A DNA stretch of 64,000 bases from Terriglobus saanensis SP1PR4 (lineage in GTDB: Bacteria > Acidobacteriota > Terriglobia > Terriglobales > Acidobacteriaceae), in NCBI RefSeq assembly GCF_000179915.2, contig NC_014963.1, forward strand, positions 2,232,001-2,296,000, given 5' to 3'. Position 1 is the first letter of the stretch, and the number at the start of each line of letters is the position of its first letter. The notes below the pieces were generated by a model. The model was not told the DNA's origin, did no database searches, and saw only the letters and a list, made by a program, of their open reading frames with translations. The translations under genes and the position numbers were made by a program. Positions 44,949-54,563 of the stretch are shown here, one piece after another.

Positions 44949-46451
44949 ATGCGTGAAGCGACCTCGCCAGAGCCTACGGAAAATGGAGTGTGGATTCTCG
45001 CCGCCACCATTCTCGGTAGCAGCATGGCGTTCATCGATGGCACGGTCGTCAATGTAGCTCTTCCGGCAATTCAGCACACCTTCCACTCCACCGGAAGTGA
45101 CGTGCAGTGGGTGGTGGAGTCGTATGCTCTTCTGCTCGCTTCACTGCTTCTGGCAGGTGGGGCGATGGGGGATCTTTACGGGCGAAAGAAGATCTTCGTC
45201 CTTGGCGTGATCCTCTTTGCGGCTGGATCCATCTGGTGCGGTCTGGCCGGAACCATGTCCGCATTGATTCTTGCACGAGGCGCGCAGGGAATCGGCGCAG
45301 CTCTTCTGGTACCTGGCAGCCTCGCCCTCATCAGCGCCTCGTTTCCCATCTCAACACGCGGAAGCGCCATCGGTACATGGTCAGGCTTTACCGCGATGAC
45401 GGCCGCAGTTGGGCCCGTGTTGGGTGGAGCGCTTGTGCAGTATGCCTCCTGGCGCTGGGTCTTTCTCATCAACATCCCGATTGCGGTTGTGGTCGTCGCG
45501 ATCACAACGTTGAAGGTTCCAGAGAGCCGCCATGAAGAGATGAGCCAGGCATTGGATTGGCTCGGTGCTCTTCTGGCCACCGTGGGACTAGGCTCGATCA
45601 CCTATGCCTTGATCGAGTCATCTTCCATCGGAAGCCACCCCGGTATCGCCGCTATTGTCGGTGTAGTTTCGCTCGTTGCTTTCTTCGTCACCGAAGCACG
45701 CTCCAAGTCGCCGATGATCCGCCTGTCGCTCTTCCGTTCCCGTAACTTCAGTGGAGCGAATCTGCTTACCTTCTTTCTCTATGGTGCTTTCGGCGGCGTG
45801 CTCTTTTTTCTTCCGCTGAACCTGATGCAGGTGCAGCACTACGCGCCGACGCAGGCAGGAGGTGCGCTTCTACCTCTCATTCTGCTGATCTCTTTTCTCT
45901 CGCGATGGTCAGGCGGGTTGATCGCTCGTTATGGTGCCAGGCTTCCGCTCACCATTGGCCCTCTCATCGTTGCGGTCGGCTTCCTGCTCTTTCTCCGACC
46001 CGGCATCGGAGGCTCCTATGCCACGACCTTATTACCACCGGTTCTCATCCTGGGGATAGGTATGGCCGTCTGCGTCGCTCCGCTCACGACTGCTGTGATG
46101 AACGCGGTGCCGGTCTCGGAGTCCGGTGTCGCCTCAGCCGTCAACAACGCTGTCTCGCGCATCGCAGGACTTCTCGCGATCGCAGTCTTTGGTCTTGTCC
46201 TTTACGCAGCCTTCAGTCATAACCTGACGCATCGACTGGATGCTCTGAGCATCTCTTCCTCTGAGAGGAAAAATGTCGACGACCAACGATCGAGGCTCGC
46301 TGCGATCGAGACGCACAATCCCCAGGCGCAACGTGCCATCGCCGAATCCTTTGTCTTTGGATATAGGCGAGTCCTGTGGATTGCCGTAGCGCTGTCGATC
46401 GCAAGTTCCCTAAGCGCCGCTCTTCTTCTGGAGGCGAAAGAAGCTTCCTAA
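44949..46451 (+). CDS. MFS drug exporter, DHA2 (EmrB/QacA-like) family
   Basis: A 500-residue proton-driven exporter with about 14 membrane helices. Motif D1-like sequence FIDGTVVNVALPAIQ is in helix 1, and the A motif is GDLYGRKKIFVLG (loop 2-3). The C motif region is GPVLGGALVQYASWRWVFLI. AGGAG is 9 bases before the ATG. Convergent with the FUSC gene 6 bases away. Specificity unknown; it may serve with a TolC system. Confidence 0.92.
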   Translation: MREATSPEPTENGVWILAATILGSSMAFIDGTVVNVALPAIQHTFHSTGSDVQWVVESYALLLASLLLAGGAMGDLYGRKKIFVLGVILFAAGSIWCGLAGTMSALILARGAQGIGAALLVPGSLALISASFPISTRGSAIGTWSGFTAMTAAVGPVLGGALVQYASWRWVFLINIPIAVVVVAITTLKVPESRHEEMSQALDWLGALLATVGLGSITYALIESSSIGSHPGIAAIVGVVSLVAFFVTEARSKSPMIRLSLFRSRNFSGANLLTFFLYGAFGGVLFFLPLNLMQVQHYAPTQAGGALLPLILLISFLSRWSGGLIARYGARLPLTIGPLIVAVGFLLFLRPGIGGSYATTLLPPVLILGIGMAVCVAPLTTAVMNAVPVSESGVASAVNNAVSRIAGLLAIAVFGLVLYAAFSHNLTHRLDALSISSSERKNVDDQRSRLAAIETHNPQAQRAIAESFVFGYRRVLWIAVALSIASSLSAALLLEAKEAS

Positions 46452-46457
46452 ACAGAG

Positions 46458-48575
46458 TCACTGCGGAAGCGCGGGCTGAACCCTTGCAGGAGGAGAACTC
46501 TCGTCGGGCGCACGAATGCCAGGCAGTTGCAGCGTGCTCTGGACCTGCTCGATGAGGTACTGCAGGATCTTTCCGCTGTCGGAGGCAAGCGGTGCGTCGT
46601 GACGGGAGTCGGCAGCCATTGCCTTTTGCAGCGGGGCGGTATCGATAATCCTATCGGGCATAGAGCGATCAACCAGGTTTGCCAGATCGTTGAGCGCTTC
46701 GATATTGGCCGCCTGAATCTCTTCCGCCAACGGAGAGAGCCGACCGTCCGGGGTATTCAGACGCATATGGGCGAGCGTGATCTGCATCAGAAAGAACGTT
46801 CGCAGCTCGGGCTGCCAGATATGGATCGCCGCGCGCCACTTGAGCGCAGTCTCACGGCCTGAGTTGAACTCGAAGAGCACCGCGTCCGCAAGAATACGCA
46901 CCTGGGAAAAAGTCTCATTGATCACATCGCGTTGGCCGCGCACCTTCTTCAGATACGCAGACTTGGAGCCCTCTGGCTTGGCTCGCATATAATCCGCCAT
47001 CAGGCGAATCGTACGAAGGAACGTCGCTTGCATCGCGGCTGCGGCGGTGCCGGACTGTGCCTGGTCGAAGAAGATCCACATCGCAAAGAGCCCGAGCATG
47101 ATGCCTTCGACGTTGTCTCGTGCTGGGGTAAGCAGCACCGCCGGACCAAATGTCCGCAGCTGCACAAGATCGAAAGCGAACGCGATCTGGAGACCGAGGT
47201 AAGAGATACGTGGGCTGGACGTCGCAATCCAGGCGGATAAGCCCGTGACCAAGGTAAAAAGCACGCCAAAAGAAATGATTGAATCGAAGGTCGGCAGGAA
47301 GATCGATTCCGAAAGTATGCCAAAGAGCAGGCCGCCCAGGATAGCCCCAAAGAAGCGCAGAAGCTGCTTCTGACGCGACGAACCCGCTGTGCTTAGCGCC
47401 GTAATCATGCAAGTCGGGATTCCCGAAGACAGTCCCTTCCATGCAAACAGGTGATACAGGATGTAGCAGACCATTGCGGCGCCTGCACCTCGCAGCGCGA
47501 ACGCAACGTGTTCCGGATTGGTAAAGGCATCGCGCTTAAAAAGAGGCGGCGAAGGCGGCTTTTCGTCGAGAATGTACTCGTTCTCCGGATCCTCTTGCTC
47601 GATGGCCTTGTTAACGAGCTCCACCGTAGACGCGAGAAGTGGAATCAGACTCGTAGGATGTCCCTCTGCGAGATGCTCATCTGGGACAGGTGGAGCTGCG
47701 GAAGCATAGTTCGTCTCCCAGAGGTGATCGATCTGGTCCGCAATAGCGGCTAGTTGCTTCAGTTCGTGATCGGTCTGCTTTTCCGGCGTGACCAGGAGGG
47801 CAGCCGTAAGATCGATGAGGCGTCCGGTTAGTCCTATAAAAACGGCCTGACGCGCATAGTACTCGGAACCGGACTGCATACGCAGAAGATTTCTGCGGAG
47901 CATACCCGTACCGATGTCTGAGAACTGCCGTACCTGCGCCGTTGCTTCGGGGTCGGGATCGTCTGCCGTGCGTAGCACACCGCAGACCGCTCTGAGCCGG
48001 GCCGTCAGCCCTTCTTCCAGAGGCGTTGTGCGATGAAAAGCTGCAAAGATAAGTTCAATCGTGATGGTGATGGCAACCGCCACAACCACTGCAAGTGCGG
48101 AATACAAAGTGAGGCTAAGTTGGCGGTCAATGTTTGCGGGCAGATCCCAGAGCGGGATCGCGGACGTCATCAGAAAGCCAAAGCCCGTAGCAATGCGGTA
48201 CTGCGACGCTGCACTGATAAAGAAGAATGTGAGTAGAAGGCAAGCGCCAATCCACAAAAAGTGCAGTAAAGGCGATCCCGTAAAGAGAAAGATGCCCAGC
48301 AGAATGATGCCGAGCGCTGCGCCAATGGCGCCGATCAAACCGATTGAAGTTTCAAAGGTCTCAGAGGTGGTCTCGCGTGAAATAAGCAGTGTGTAGTACA
48401 CGCCAAGCGCCGCATTTGGAATACGGAAAACCATAACCCAAACCATCATGAGCACTGCGGCCAGTGTCATGCGGACAATTAGCCAGTTGCGCCCGGGATA
48501 TGGCTTGAGCTCCTGCTTGAAATAGTTCCAGCCCGATGCAAGCGATAGGTCGAGGTCGGAACCCTGGCTAGGCAT
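46458..48575 (-). CDS. FUSC-family inner membrane transporter, MdtO-like
   Basis: A 705-residue protein with two hydrophobic halves (~30-165 and ~370-510), each with about five or six helices, and large soluble regions after each, the arrangement of FUSC/aromatic-acid exporter proteins such as AaeB and MdtO. Segments GRNWLIVRMTLAAVLMMVWV and RGAGAAMVCYILYHLFAW mark the repeats. Last gene of the TolC-YtcA-HlyD-FUSC operon, and 3 bases after the adaptor stop. Predicted to be the pump of this tripartite complex. Confidence 0.88.
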   Translation of the reverse strand: MPSQGSDLDLSLASGWNYFKQELKPYPGRNWLIVRMTLAAVLMMVWVMVFRIPNAALGVYYTLLISRETTSETFETSIGLIGAIGAALGIILLGIFLFTGSPLLHFLWIGACLLLTFFFISAASQYRIATGFGFLMTSAIPLWDLPANIDRQLSLTLYSALAVVVAVAITITIELIFAAFHRTTPLEEGLTARLRAVCGVLRTADDPDPEATAQVRQFSDIGTGMLRRNLLRMQSGSEYYARQAVFIGLTGRLIDLTAALLVTPEKQTDHELKQLAAIADQIDHLWETNYASAAPPVPDEHLAEGHPTSLIPLLASTVELVNKAIEQEDPENEYILDEKPPSPPLFKRDAFTNPEHVAFALRGAGAAMVCYILYHLFAWKGLSSGIPTCMITALSTAGSSRQKQLLRFFGAILGGLLFGILSESIFLPTFDSIISFGVLFTLVTGLSAWIATSSPRISYLGLQIAFAFDLVQLRTFGPAVLLTPARDNVEGIMLGLFAMWIFFDQAQSGTAAAAMQATFLRTIRLMADYMRAKPEGSKSAYLKKVRGQRDVINETFSQVRILADAVLFEFNSGRETALKWRAAIHIWQPELRTFFLMQITLAHMRLNTPDGRLSPLAEEIQAANIEALNDLANLVDRSMPDRIIDTAPLQKAMAADSRHDAPLASDSGKILQYLIEQVQSTLQLPGIRAPDESSPPARVQPALPQ

Positions 48576-48578
48576 CGG

Positions 48579-49793
48579 CTAACCTTTCCGGTGCAGGATG
48601 ACTGTGGAAGATTCGCCGATGCGCAGACGATCCGCGGGCGGATCAAGGATACGAATGCGGACAGGATAGCGAGAGGCGAGATGGACCCAGTTGAGCGTAC
48701 GCTGCGCATCGGGCAGGCCATCGGTAATGCGGCCTACCGTATCCGAGTCGGGAACCACACCGTAACCGATACTCTCGACGACTCCACGCAGGCGCTCAGA
48801 AGGATGCGACATAGTGTAAACCTCAACACTCATGCCCGGCTGGATCTGCTGCAACTGCGTCTCGCGAAAATTGGCAACCACCCACCACACGCGTGTATCG
48901 ATTAGCGTAAAAACCTGTTGGCCGATGTGCGCGAATGCGCCTTCGGAGATACGCAGATTAGTAACTCTCGCTTTAAACGGTGCGTAGACGCGTGTATGGT
49001 CCAAATCATACTGCGCCTTGCGTACCGCGGAGGCGCGGGACTCTCGCTGCGAGGTGAGGGGAGCCAGGATGTCCACGGCAGCTTGTGATTGGTTGTACTG
49101 TGCTCCACTCTGCGTCACCCCTGCGACCGCACCGCGTTGCTGCGCTCGGGCGGCATCAAGACGTGCTCGAGCCGAAGCCAGCTGCGCCTGCGCCAGCAAA
49201 ACAGACTGCGCACGTGCACTGGATATGGTCCGCGCCTGATCCACCTGGTCCGGTGTGATGTAGCGCTTCGCCAGCAGCGGCTCCAGCCGCGCAAGATTGC
49301 TCTTGGCGTACTCAGCTTCCTGCTTGCTGCGTTCGATCTCTGCCTGTGCCTGAAGTACCTGCGCCTCGGCTTGCTGTACGTCGGCTACCGAGCGCTGCGA
49401 AGCGGCCTCTGAAGTCGCAATGTTGGCCTGTGCGGCGCGCGCAGCCGACTCCTGTGAAGTGATGTGTCGGCTCTCGTTGGCAATCTGTCCGCCAAGCGCT
49501 TCCTGTTGCGAGAGTGCATTTTGCAAGGCGTAGAGATAGGGATCTTGGTCGATCTTGAAGAGCAGGTCGCCGGTATGCACGAGCTGGTTGTCCTTCACAT
49601 GCAGCTCAGTGATCGGCCCTTCCACCACCGGCGCCATGCCGATGAAGTTGGCGAAGACCTCCGCATCGTCGGTACGCGGGTCGACCGTCGTGATGTACAC
49701 CGTGATTGCGATACATACAACGGTCAGCACAACGATGGTGACGCTGAGTATCTTACCGAGAATAGTTTGCTGCTTTACCTGAGGCGTATCCAT
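48579..49793 (-). CDS. HlyD/EmrA-type periplasmic adaptor, MdtN-like
   Basis: A 404-residue membrane-fusion protein with an N-terminal helix (~12-32, LSVTIVVLTVVCIAITVYIT). The family motif DPRTDDAEVFANFIGMAPVV includes the T-D-D-A hallmark of EmrA/AaeA-type adaptors. Lipoyl half-motifs flank a long coiled coil (~90-220). It connects the FUSC pump to the outer-membrane factor of the same operon. Three bases separate it from each neighbour. Confidence 0.9.
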   Translation of the reverse strand: MDTPQVKQQTILGKILSVTIVVLTVVCIAITVYITTVDPRTDDAEVFANFIGMAPVVEGPITELHVKDNQLVHTGDLLFKIDQDPYLYALQNALSQQEALGGQIANESRHITSQESAARAAQANIATSEAASQRSVADVQQAEAQVLQAQAEIERSKQEAEYAKSNLARLEPLLAKRYITPDQVDQARTISSARAQSVLLAQAQLASARARLDAARAQQRGAVAGVTQSGAQYNQSQAAVDILAPLTSQRESRASAVRKAQYDLDHTRVYAPFKARVTNLRISEGAFAHIGQQVFTLIDTRVWWVVANFRETQLQQIQPGMSVEVYTMSHPSERLRGVVESIGYGVVPDSDTVGRITDGLPDAQRTLNWVHLASRYPVRIRILDPPADRLRIGESSTVILHRKG

Positions 49794-49796
49794 GGT

Positions 49797-50081
49797 CTAT
49801 CTCACCCCAAAGAGAACGAGCCAAACTGAGAGACAGAGAAAGAGTGCCAGGCAGGGATAAATCAACACCAGTGGCTTAAGTTGATACTCCCAGTCGAAAC
49901 GTCGAAGGACCTGTCGTACGATCAGCGTAAGGAACGACGCCAGCGCGATACAGAAGGCCCAGGCAGGGAAGTACGATCCCAGAATATCCATCGAAGGATT
50001 GCGGGCGCACCCGGAGATCGCAGGCAGCGCGAACAGCAACAAGAGATACGGTCGAAAGAAGCGGTGGAGGGAAGGGATCAC
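49797..50081 (-). CDS. YtcA-family small lipoprotein
   Basis: A 94-residue protein with a lipoprotein signal (lipobox AISGCARN, Cys at residue 25), then SMDILGSYFPAWAFCI and two more hydrophobic helices. The S-M-D-I-L-G-S-Y-F-P-A-W motif matches the YtcA family, the small gene beside mdtNOP in E. coli. It starts with GTG at 50081, overlapping the TolC stop (GTGA). Function unknown, perhaps an accessory of the efflux complex. Confidence 0.85.
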   Translation of the reverse strand: MIPSLHRFFRPYLLLLFALPAISGCARNPSMDILGSYFPAWAFCIALASFLTLIVRQVLRRFDWEYQLKPLVLIYPCLALFLCLSVWLVLFGVR

Positions 50082-51541
50082 GGTTTGGGAACCTCTCGTG
50101 TGCGCAGCAATTCACCGGTGCGGTAGCTGACCTGCGCCAGGCTATCCAGCACGGCGACTCTGGAAGAGACATCTTCAAAGCGAGCCGCAGCCAATTGACG
50201 CTGCGCGGTAAGGACGTCGACGATGTTGCGTACGCCGTATTTGTAGGACTCTAGGGACTGCTCGTATGAGTCCTGCGAAGCACGCAGCAGAGCGGAGGCG
50301 GCGTCACGCTGGCGGAACGCTGTGTCGGCATCCACAAAGGCTTGCCATACTTCAGACTCAATGCGATCCCGCAGACCGCGCAGAGTCTCCTCTTCGCGCT
50401 TCTGCGCAGCTTCGGCTTCGCGGACCTGTGACCGTCGGCGGTTTCCATCGAAGACATTCCAGTTGAGCGTCAACTCGGCGTCGTAGACACGACCGGTCGC
50501 ATACGCTCCAGGTTGAGCGGACTGCAGACCCCATGCGCGAAGCTCTCCCAGGCTTCCACTGAAGTTCACCGTGGGGTAGTAGCGGCTTCTTGCTTCACGG
50601 ACGCCTGACTTTGCTGCATCGATCACTGAGAACTGCCGCAGAAGATCCGGTCTTTCCTTGAGTGCGACTTCAATCAACTCATGGCCATCCGCAGAAAGCG
50701 TCGTCGGAATCGTCAGTTCGTCGATACTTTGCACATCGAACGAGGTGTCCGCTGGTGCAGTGACGAGCGTGGCGAGATACCCGGTGGCCTTGCGTTCGTT
50801 GCCGATACGAAGCTGTAGTTCATAATTCGCTTGCGCAGCGGTGCTTTTGGCTTCCGAGAGATCCGGCAGCGTTGCCAGTCCATTGTCGAAGCGTGCCTGT
50901 GTTGCATCCGAGACCGCCTGCGCGGAAGTCAGGTTGGACTCCGCGGCAATGCGCTGGCCCTTGGCATCGAGCAGCAGATAGTAGGCGTGCATCACGCTGT
51001 AGAGAAGTTGGCGGTGCGCATCATTGAAAGAGAAGGACGCGGCGCGGAGAAGATTATGCTGCTGCGCGACCTGATCGACTCGCCCGTTGGCGTCGAAGAG
51101 GGTGTAATTCATCTTTACGGCCACTTCGCCGATTCCGAGCTGTTGAATTACGAACGTGTCGTAGAGCAAAACGCCATTGCGATTGGTAAGCGCCGTGAAG
51201 CCAACGTCCAACGCCGGATAGAGCGCGCTCTGTGCGATGTGCAGGGCCGCCATCCGTTGACGGGCAGCTTGCCATGCCTCCCGTGTCTCCGGGCTGTGTG
51301 CTTCTGCAAAATCGATCAGTTCGGGAAGCGTGTACTTCTTTTCCTGGGCGAGAGCCAGTTCCTCACGTTTGCTCTGTTCCGCCTGACGAGAGACGGTCGA
51401 CTCTGCCCCAGTGAGCCACGGACGGTCCGGCCTGTTCGGAAGGTCCTGCGCAAGGATCGTCCCCGCGAAACTCAGGACGCCAAACAGGCCGAGACATGCC
51501 CGCAATCCATCCTTGCTTAAATAGGCAGAGGGCAAACGCAT
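50078..51541 (-). CDS. TolC-family outer membrane factor, MdtP-like
   Basis: About 487 residues: signal peptide (LRACLGLFGVLSFAGTILAQ), then two OEP repeats (~75-270 and ~290-475) with YTLPELIDFAEAHSPETREA and YSPVTVNFSG-like channel-forming parts (RSRYYPTVNFSGSLGELRAW). First gene of the four-gene efflux operon. The start is placed at ATG 51541 for the signal peptide; a GTG at 51586 would add 15 residues. Neither start has a clear ribosome-binding site. Confidence 0.9.
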   Translation of the reverse strand: MRLPSAYLSKDGLRACLGLFGVLSFAGTILAQDLPNRPDRPWLTGAESTVSRQAEQSKREELALAQEKKYTLPELIDFAEAHSPETREAWQAARQRMAALHIAQSALYPALDVGFTALTNRNGVLLYDTFVIQQLGIGEVAVKMNYTLFDANGRVDQVAQQHNLLRAASFSFNDAHRQLLYSVMHAYYLLLDAKGQRIAAESNLTSAQAVSDATQARFDNGLATLPDLSEAKSTAAQANYELQLRIGNERKATGYLATLVTAPADTSFDVQSIDELTIPTTLSADGHELIEVALKERPDLLRQFSVIDAAKSGVREARSRYYPTVNFSGSLGELRAWGLQSAQPGAYATGRVYDAELTLNWNVFDGNRRRSQVREAEAAQKREEETLRGLRDRIESEVWQAFVDADTAFRQRDAASALLRASQDSYEQSLESYKYGVRNIVDVLTAQRQLAAARFEDVSSRVAVLDSLAQVSYRTGELLRTREVPKP

Positions 51542-51637
51542 CCGATTTATGAAGATGGGTCGCAAGAACTTCAGGATAAATGACACCCGAAAGAGTTGTT
51601 TATCCGAAGAGCATCGCTTCGCTTCCGAGGTTCCTTC

Positions 51638-52261
51638 TCAGGCACCCCATAGATCAAGGAAATCTCTTCGTTCCATCTCCGCAAGAAACGCGGCGTGGTT
51701 CTTGTAGACGATCCCCAACATCCCGGCAGCCTCGGCGCCACGGATATTCTCTTCGCGGTCATCGACAAAGAGAATCTGCTCTGCTGGCACGCCCAGCCCT
51801 TTCACAGCCACGGCATAGATCTCCGGCTCCGGCTTGCGCATCTTCAGCTGGTGCGACCACACGGCGTGGGTAAACTCCGCCACCCAGGCCAGCTTGCCGC
51901 GTATGCCATCCTCCATCGCATCGCCGATGTTCGACAGAATGCCGGTCTTCACGCCAGCCTTCTGCAGCCGCTCAGCCCACGCCACCATGGGCTCGTTCAT
52001 GTCGGTCCAGAGCTCTGTATCCAGGCGCTTTAGCTCCGCTACCTCTGCGTCCTGAAGTTTCCGCCCGGCCACAGCGTTCCAATATTCCGTCCCGTTCAAA
52101 GTCCCACGGTCGTACTCATCGCGAAACTGCCAATAACTCGGATGAAACGTGGCCTCATCCATCGCCAACTCCCGCTTCATTTCATCCCACACCACAACGT
52201 TGGCTGGCCCACTGAGCACCAACCCAAAATCAAAGAGAACCGCCTTCACCTGATCATGCAT
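51638..52261 (-). CDS. HAD-superfamily hydrolase, subfamily IA
   Basis: A 207-residue HAD protein. Motif I is D-F-G-L-V-L (AVLFDFGLVLSGP), so the usual +2 acid/base Asp is Gly, as in the DFGGVL group. Motif II is TGILSNIGD, motif III a Lys in LKMRKPEPEIY, motif IV FVDDREENIRGAEAAGM. The helical cap is ~18-80. The +2 change occurs in many YihX/epoxide-hydrolase-like members and does not by itself mean loss of activity. Divergent from the aminotransferase gene by 43 bases. Substrate unknown. Confidence 0.86.
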   Translation of the reverse strand: MHDQVKAVLFDFGLVLSGPANVVVWDEMKRELAMDEATFHPSYWQFRDEYDRGTLNGTEYWNAVAGRKLQDAEVAELKRLDTELWTDMNEPMVAWAERLQKAGVKTGILSNIGDAMEDGIRGKLAWVAEFTHAVWSHQLKMRKPEPEIYAVAVKGLGVPAEQILFVDDREENIRGAEAAGMLGIVYKNHAAFLAEMERRDFLDLWGA

Positions 52262-52304
52262 GCAGACATCTTAAACCGCAGGGTCGAACATCTAGACTCA
52301 AACC

Positions 52305-53480
52305 ATGTTTTCTCGGCGTTCCAACTTCGATCTGGCCGAATCCGACTTTGCCGTAGCTCTTCACGAAGCGCGTCGGGACGGGGAACTCTTCGACCTCACA
52401 ACATCCAACCCCACAGCTGTGGGACTCGCCCCAGAAAGTCTTTCTACCCACTTCGACGCAACGACGTACCATCCTGACCCGCTGGGCATGCCGTCCGCGC
52501 GGCAGGCCGTCGCAGACTACTACTGCGGCCATGGCCGGCAGATCCCGATTGGGAACATCACGCTCACCGCCAGTACCTCGGAGTCCTATAGTTTCCTCTT
52601 CCGTCTCCTTTGTGATCCCGGCGACGAACTCCTCATTCCAACTCCGAGCTACCCACTCTTCGACTTCCTCGCCACCCTCGACCACGTCGATTTGAAGCCC
52701 TACCCGCTTCTCTACGATCACGGCTGGCAGATCGATCTCCACGCGCTCGAAGCTTCCATCACCCCGCGCACACGGGCCATCCTCCTCGTTCACCCAAATA
52801 ACCCTACCGGGCACTTCATCAGTTCGCAGGAACGAGAAGCCCTCTACCGTCTCGCCACGCAACATAGTCTCGCTCTCATCGTGGACGAGGTCTTCCTTGA
52901 TTACCCTCTCTCCGGAACGAGCGAGACTTTCGCCATCCCGGACAGTCCTGCCCTGACCTTTACCCTCTCTGGCCTCAGCAAAGTCTGTGCTCTCCCGCAG
53001 ATGAAGGTCGCATGGATCAGCACCACTGGCCCTAAAGACGTTCTCAACGAAGCCCAGCAGCGCCTGGAAGTCATCGCTGATACCTTCCTCTCCGTCGCCA
53101 CACCGCCGCAACTCGCTCTTCCCACATGGCTCGAACACCGCCATGTCACTCAGCAGGCCATCCGTCAGCGCACCGACCAGAATCTAGCGCGGCTCGACGT
53201 GCTTCTGCAGGGCACCCACATCACCCACATCACCCGCCTCAAGCTGGATGCTGGATGGACCGCCATTCTTCGCGTCTCGGCCTTTGAACCGGACGCAGAG
53301 CTTGCCACACGCCTCATCCAAAACCACCGAGTCGCCATCCATCCCGGCAGCTTCTACGGTCTTCCACCCCAGGGTTATCTTGTCGTCTCTCTGCTGCCTT
53401 ACCCAGAGATTTTCGAGCAGGGAGTTAACCAACTACTAAACGGAATCAACCCCATTAACTCCCCATCAAGTGTTGGATAA
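52305..53480 (+). CDS. PLP-dependent aminotransferase, class I/II
   Basis: A 391-residue fold-type I aminotransferase. The nucleotide-like N-terminus is DLTTSNPTAVGLAPESL. The central block is LTASTSESYSFLFRLLCDPG, with the aromatic stack over PLP. Then come VHPNNPTGHFIS (N-P-T-G), VDEVFLDYP (D...Y binds PLP) and the Schiff-base lysine in LSGLSKVCALPQMKVAW. An arginine for the substrate carboxylate is expected near VAIHPGSFYG. It resembles the aspartate/methionine-type and MalY/AlaC-like groups; substrate not resolved. Confidence 0.9.
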   Translation: MFSRRSNFDLAESDFAVALHEARRDGELFDLTTSNPTAVGLAPESLSTHFDATTYHPDPLGMPSARQAVADYYCGHGRQIPIGNITLTASTSESYSFLFRLLCDPGDELLIPTPSYPLFDFLATLDHVDLKPYPLLYDHGWQIDLHALEASITPRTRAILLVHPNNPTGHFISSQEREALYRLATQHSLALIVDEVFLDYPLSGTSETFAIPDSPALTFTLSGLSKVCALPQMKVAWISTTGPKDVLNEAQQRLEVIADTFLSVATPPQLALPTWLEHRHVTQQAIRQRTDQNLARLDVLLQGTHITHITRLKLDAGWTAILRVSAFEPDAELATRLIQNHRVAIHPGSFYGLPPQGYLVVSLLPYPEIFEQGVNQLLNGINPINSPSSVG

Positions 53481-53495
53481 GAAAAAACTCGTAAG

Positions 53496-54128
53496 TTATA
53501 GACCTATAAGCCATGGATTGTTTTCTAGCTCATCTCCGATGTTTGTCAAAGCACCATGGCCTGGGACGACAATGGTCTGTTCTGGCAATCCCATCAGCCT
53601 CTCCTGAAGACTTACGAGGATTTTCCGAGCGTCTCCGCCCGGTAGATCCGTGCGGCCGATTCCACCCTTGAAGAGCGTGTCTCCAGCAAGAAGCAGTCTC
53701 TCGTTGGGGAAGTAAAGACATAGCGACCCTTCCGTGTGACCGGGGGTATGCATGACCTCGGCCGTTACACCTCCAACGGAGATCTTCATCCCTTCTTCGG
53801 CACTCGCATCCGGCGGAGCTACCTCCGGCAAAGCCACACCCATCCATTCCGCCTGCTGATCCATGATCTCCACCAGAGGCAGATCGAGCTGGTTATAGAA
53901 GACGGGAGCCCCGGTCATCTGGCTCAGCCTGCGTGCCCCGGCGATGTGGTCCAGATGCGCGTGCGTCACCACGATCTGGGTGCAGCGAAGTTTCTTTGCC
54001 TCCAACACGGCGCGGATCCTTACCAGATCGCCACCCGGATCCACCACCATCGCTTCGCCGGTCGTCTCGTCGCCCACGATCGAGCAGTTGCACTGCAACG
54101 GACCTACCGGAAATACCTCATGAACCAT
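53496..54128 (-). CDS. Metallo-beta-lactamase-fold hydrolase (glyoxalase II-like)
   Basis: A 210-residue MBL-fold enzyme. Zinc motif T-H-A-H-L-D-H (VVTHAHLDHIAGARRL) binds two metals, with further ligands in HTPGHTEGSL and LLAGDTLFKGGIGRTD, and the last His in VVPGHGALT. The start at ATG 54128 has GGAGG 6 bases upstream. Close to GloB-like and YcbL-like hydrolases of thioesters. Convergent with the aminotransferase, 15 bases between. Confidence 0.9.
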   Translation of the reverse strand: MVHEVFPVGPLQCNCSIVGDETTGEAMVVDPGGDLVRIRAVLEAKKLRCTQIVVTHAHLDHIAGARRLSQMTGAPVFYNQLDLPLVEIMDQQAEWMGVALPEVAPPDASAEEGMKISVGGVTAEVMHTPGHTEGSLCLYFPNERLLLAGDTLFKGGIGRTDLPGGDARKILVSLQERLMGLPEQTIVVPGHGALTNIGDELENNPWLIGL

Positions 54129-54153
54129 CTCATCCTCCAGAAGCACAAAACAA

Positions 54154-54179
54154 AAGCGCAAGCCCGAAGGCCTGCGCTT
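54154..54179 (-). terminator. Intrinsic terminator after secG
   Basis: On the minus strand, an 11-bp stem (54179-54169 with 54164-54154, one G-T pair) closed by a TTCG tetraloop and followed by a T-rich tail (TTTGTTTT). It begins 24 bases after the secG stop. It lies just 26 bases before the MBL gene start, so that gene must have its own closely set promoter or depend on read-through. Confidence 0.88.
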
Positions 54180-54202
54180 GGATCAAAATCACGAAGCGGG
54201 AA

Positions 54203-54502
54203 CTACTTCTTCGCCGGAACCGTCTGCGTCGTCTTTTCGCCGCTCAGAACGCTGTGGTCGCTCGTCTTCGCAAGCAGCACGGTCAGACCGATGGAAGTGA
54301 CCATGAACAGTACAGCGCTCCAGGTCGTGAGCTTCGTGAGAAGATTGGCGGCGCCGCGCGGTCCAAAGGCCGTCTGCGATCCCTGTCCACCAAAAGCACC
54401 CGCCAGGTCGGCGCTCTTACCCTGCTGTAGCAGAACCACGCCGATCAGGAACAGGCAGACCACCACATGGACTACAACCAGGGCATACAGACCGAAGATC
54501 AT
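54203..54502 (-). CDS. secG: Preprotein translocase subunit SecG
   Basis: A 99-residue inner-membrane component of the SecYEG channel. Two membrane helices (~3-24 and ~58-78) flank the family core LLQQGKSADLAGAFGGQGSQ then T-A-F-G-P-R-G. The start at ATG 54502 has GAGAG 6 bases upstream; ATG 54514 would add four residues. A canonical terminator follows. Confidence 0.92.
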   Translation of the reverse strand: MIFGLYALVVVHVVVCLFLIGVVLLQQGKSADLAGAFGGQGSQTAFGPRGAANLLTKLTTWSAVLFMVTSIGLTVLLAKTSDHSVLSGEKTTQTVPAKK

Positions 54503-54563
54503 TTTTTCTCTCATGCGCACACAGCCTTTCGGCGTTGCGCTCTTTACAGAATTTGTTGGAATG

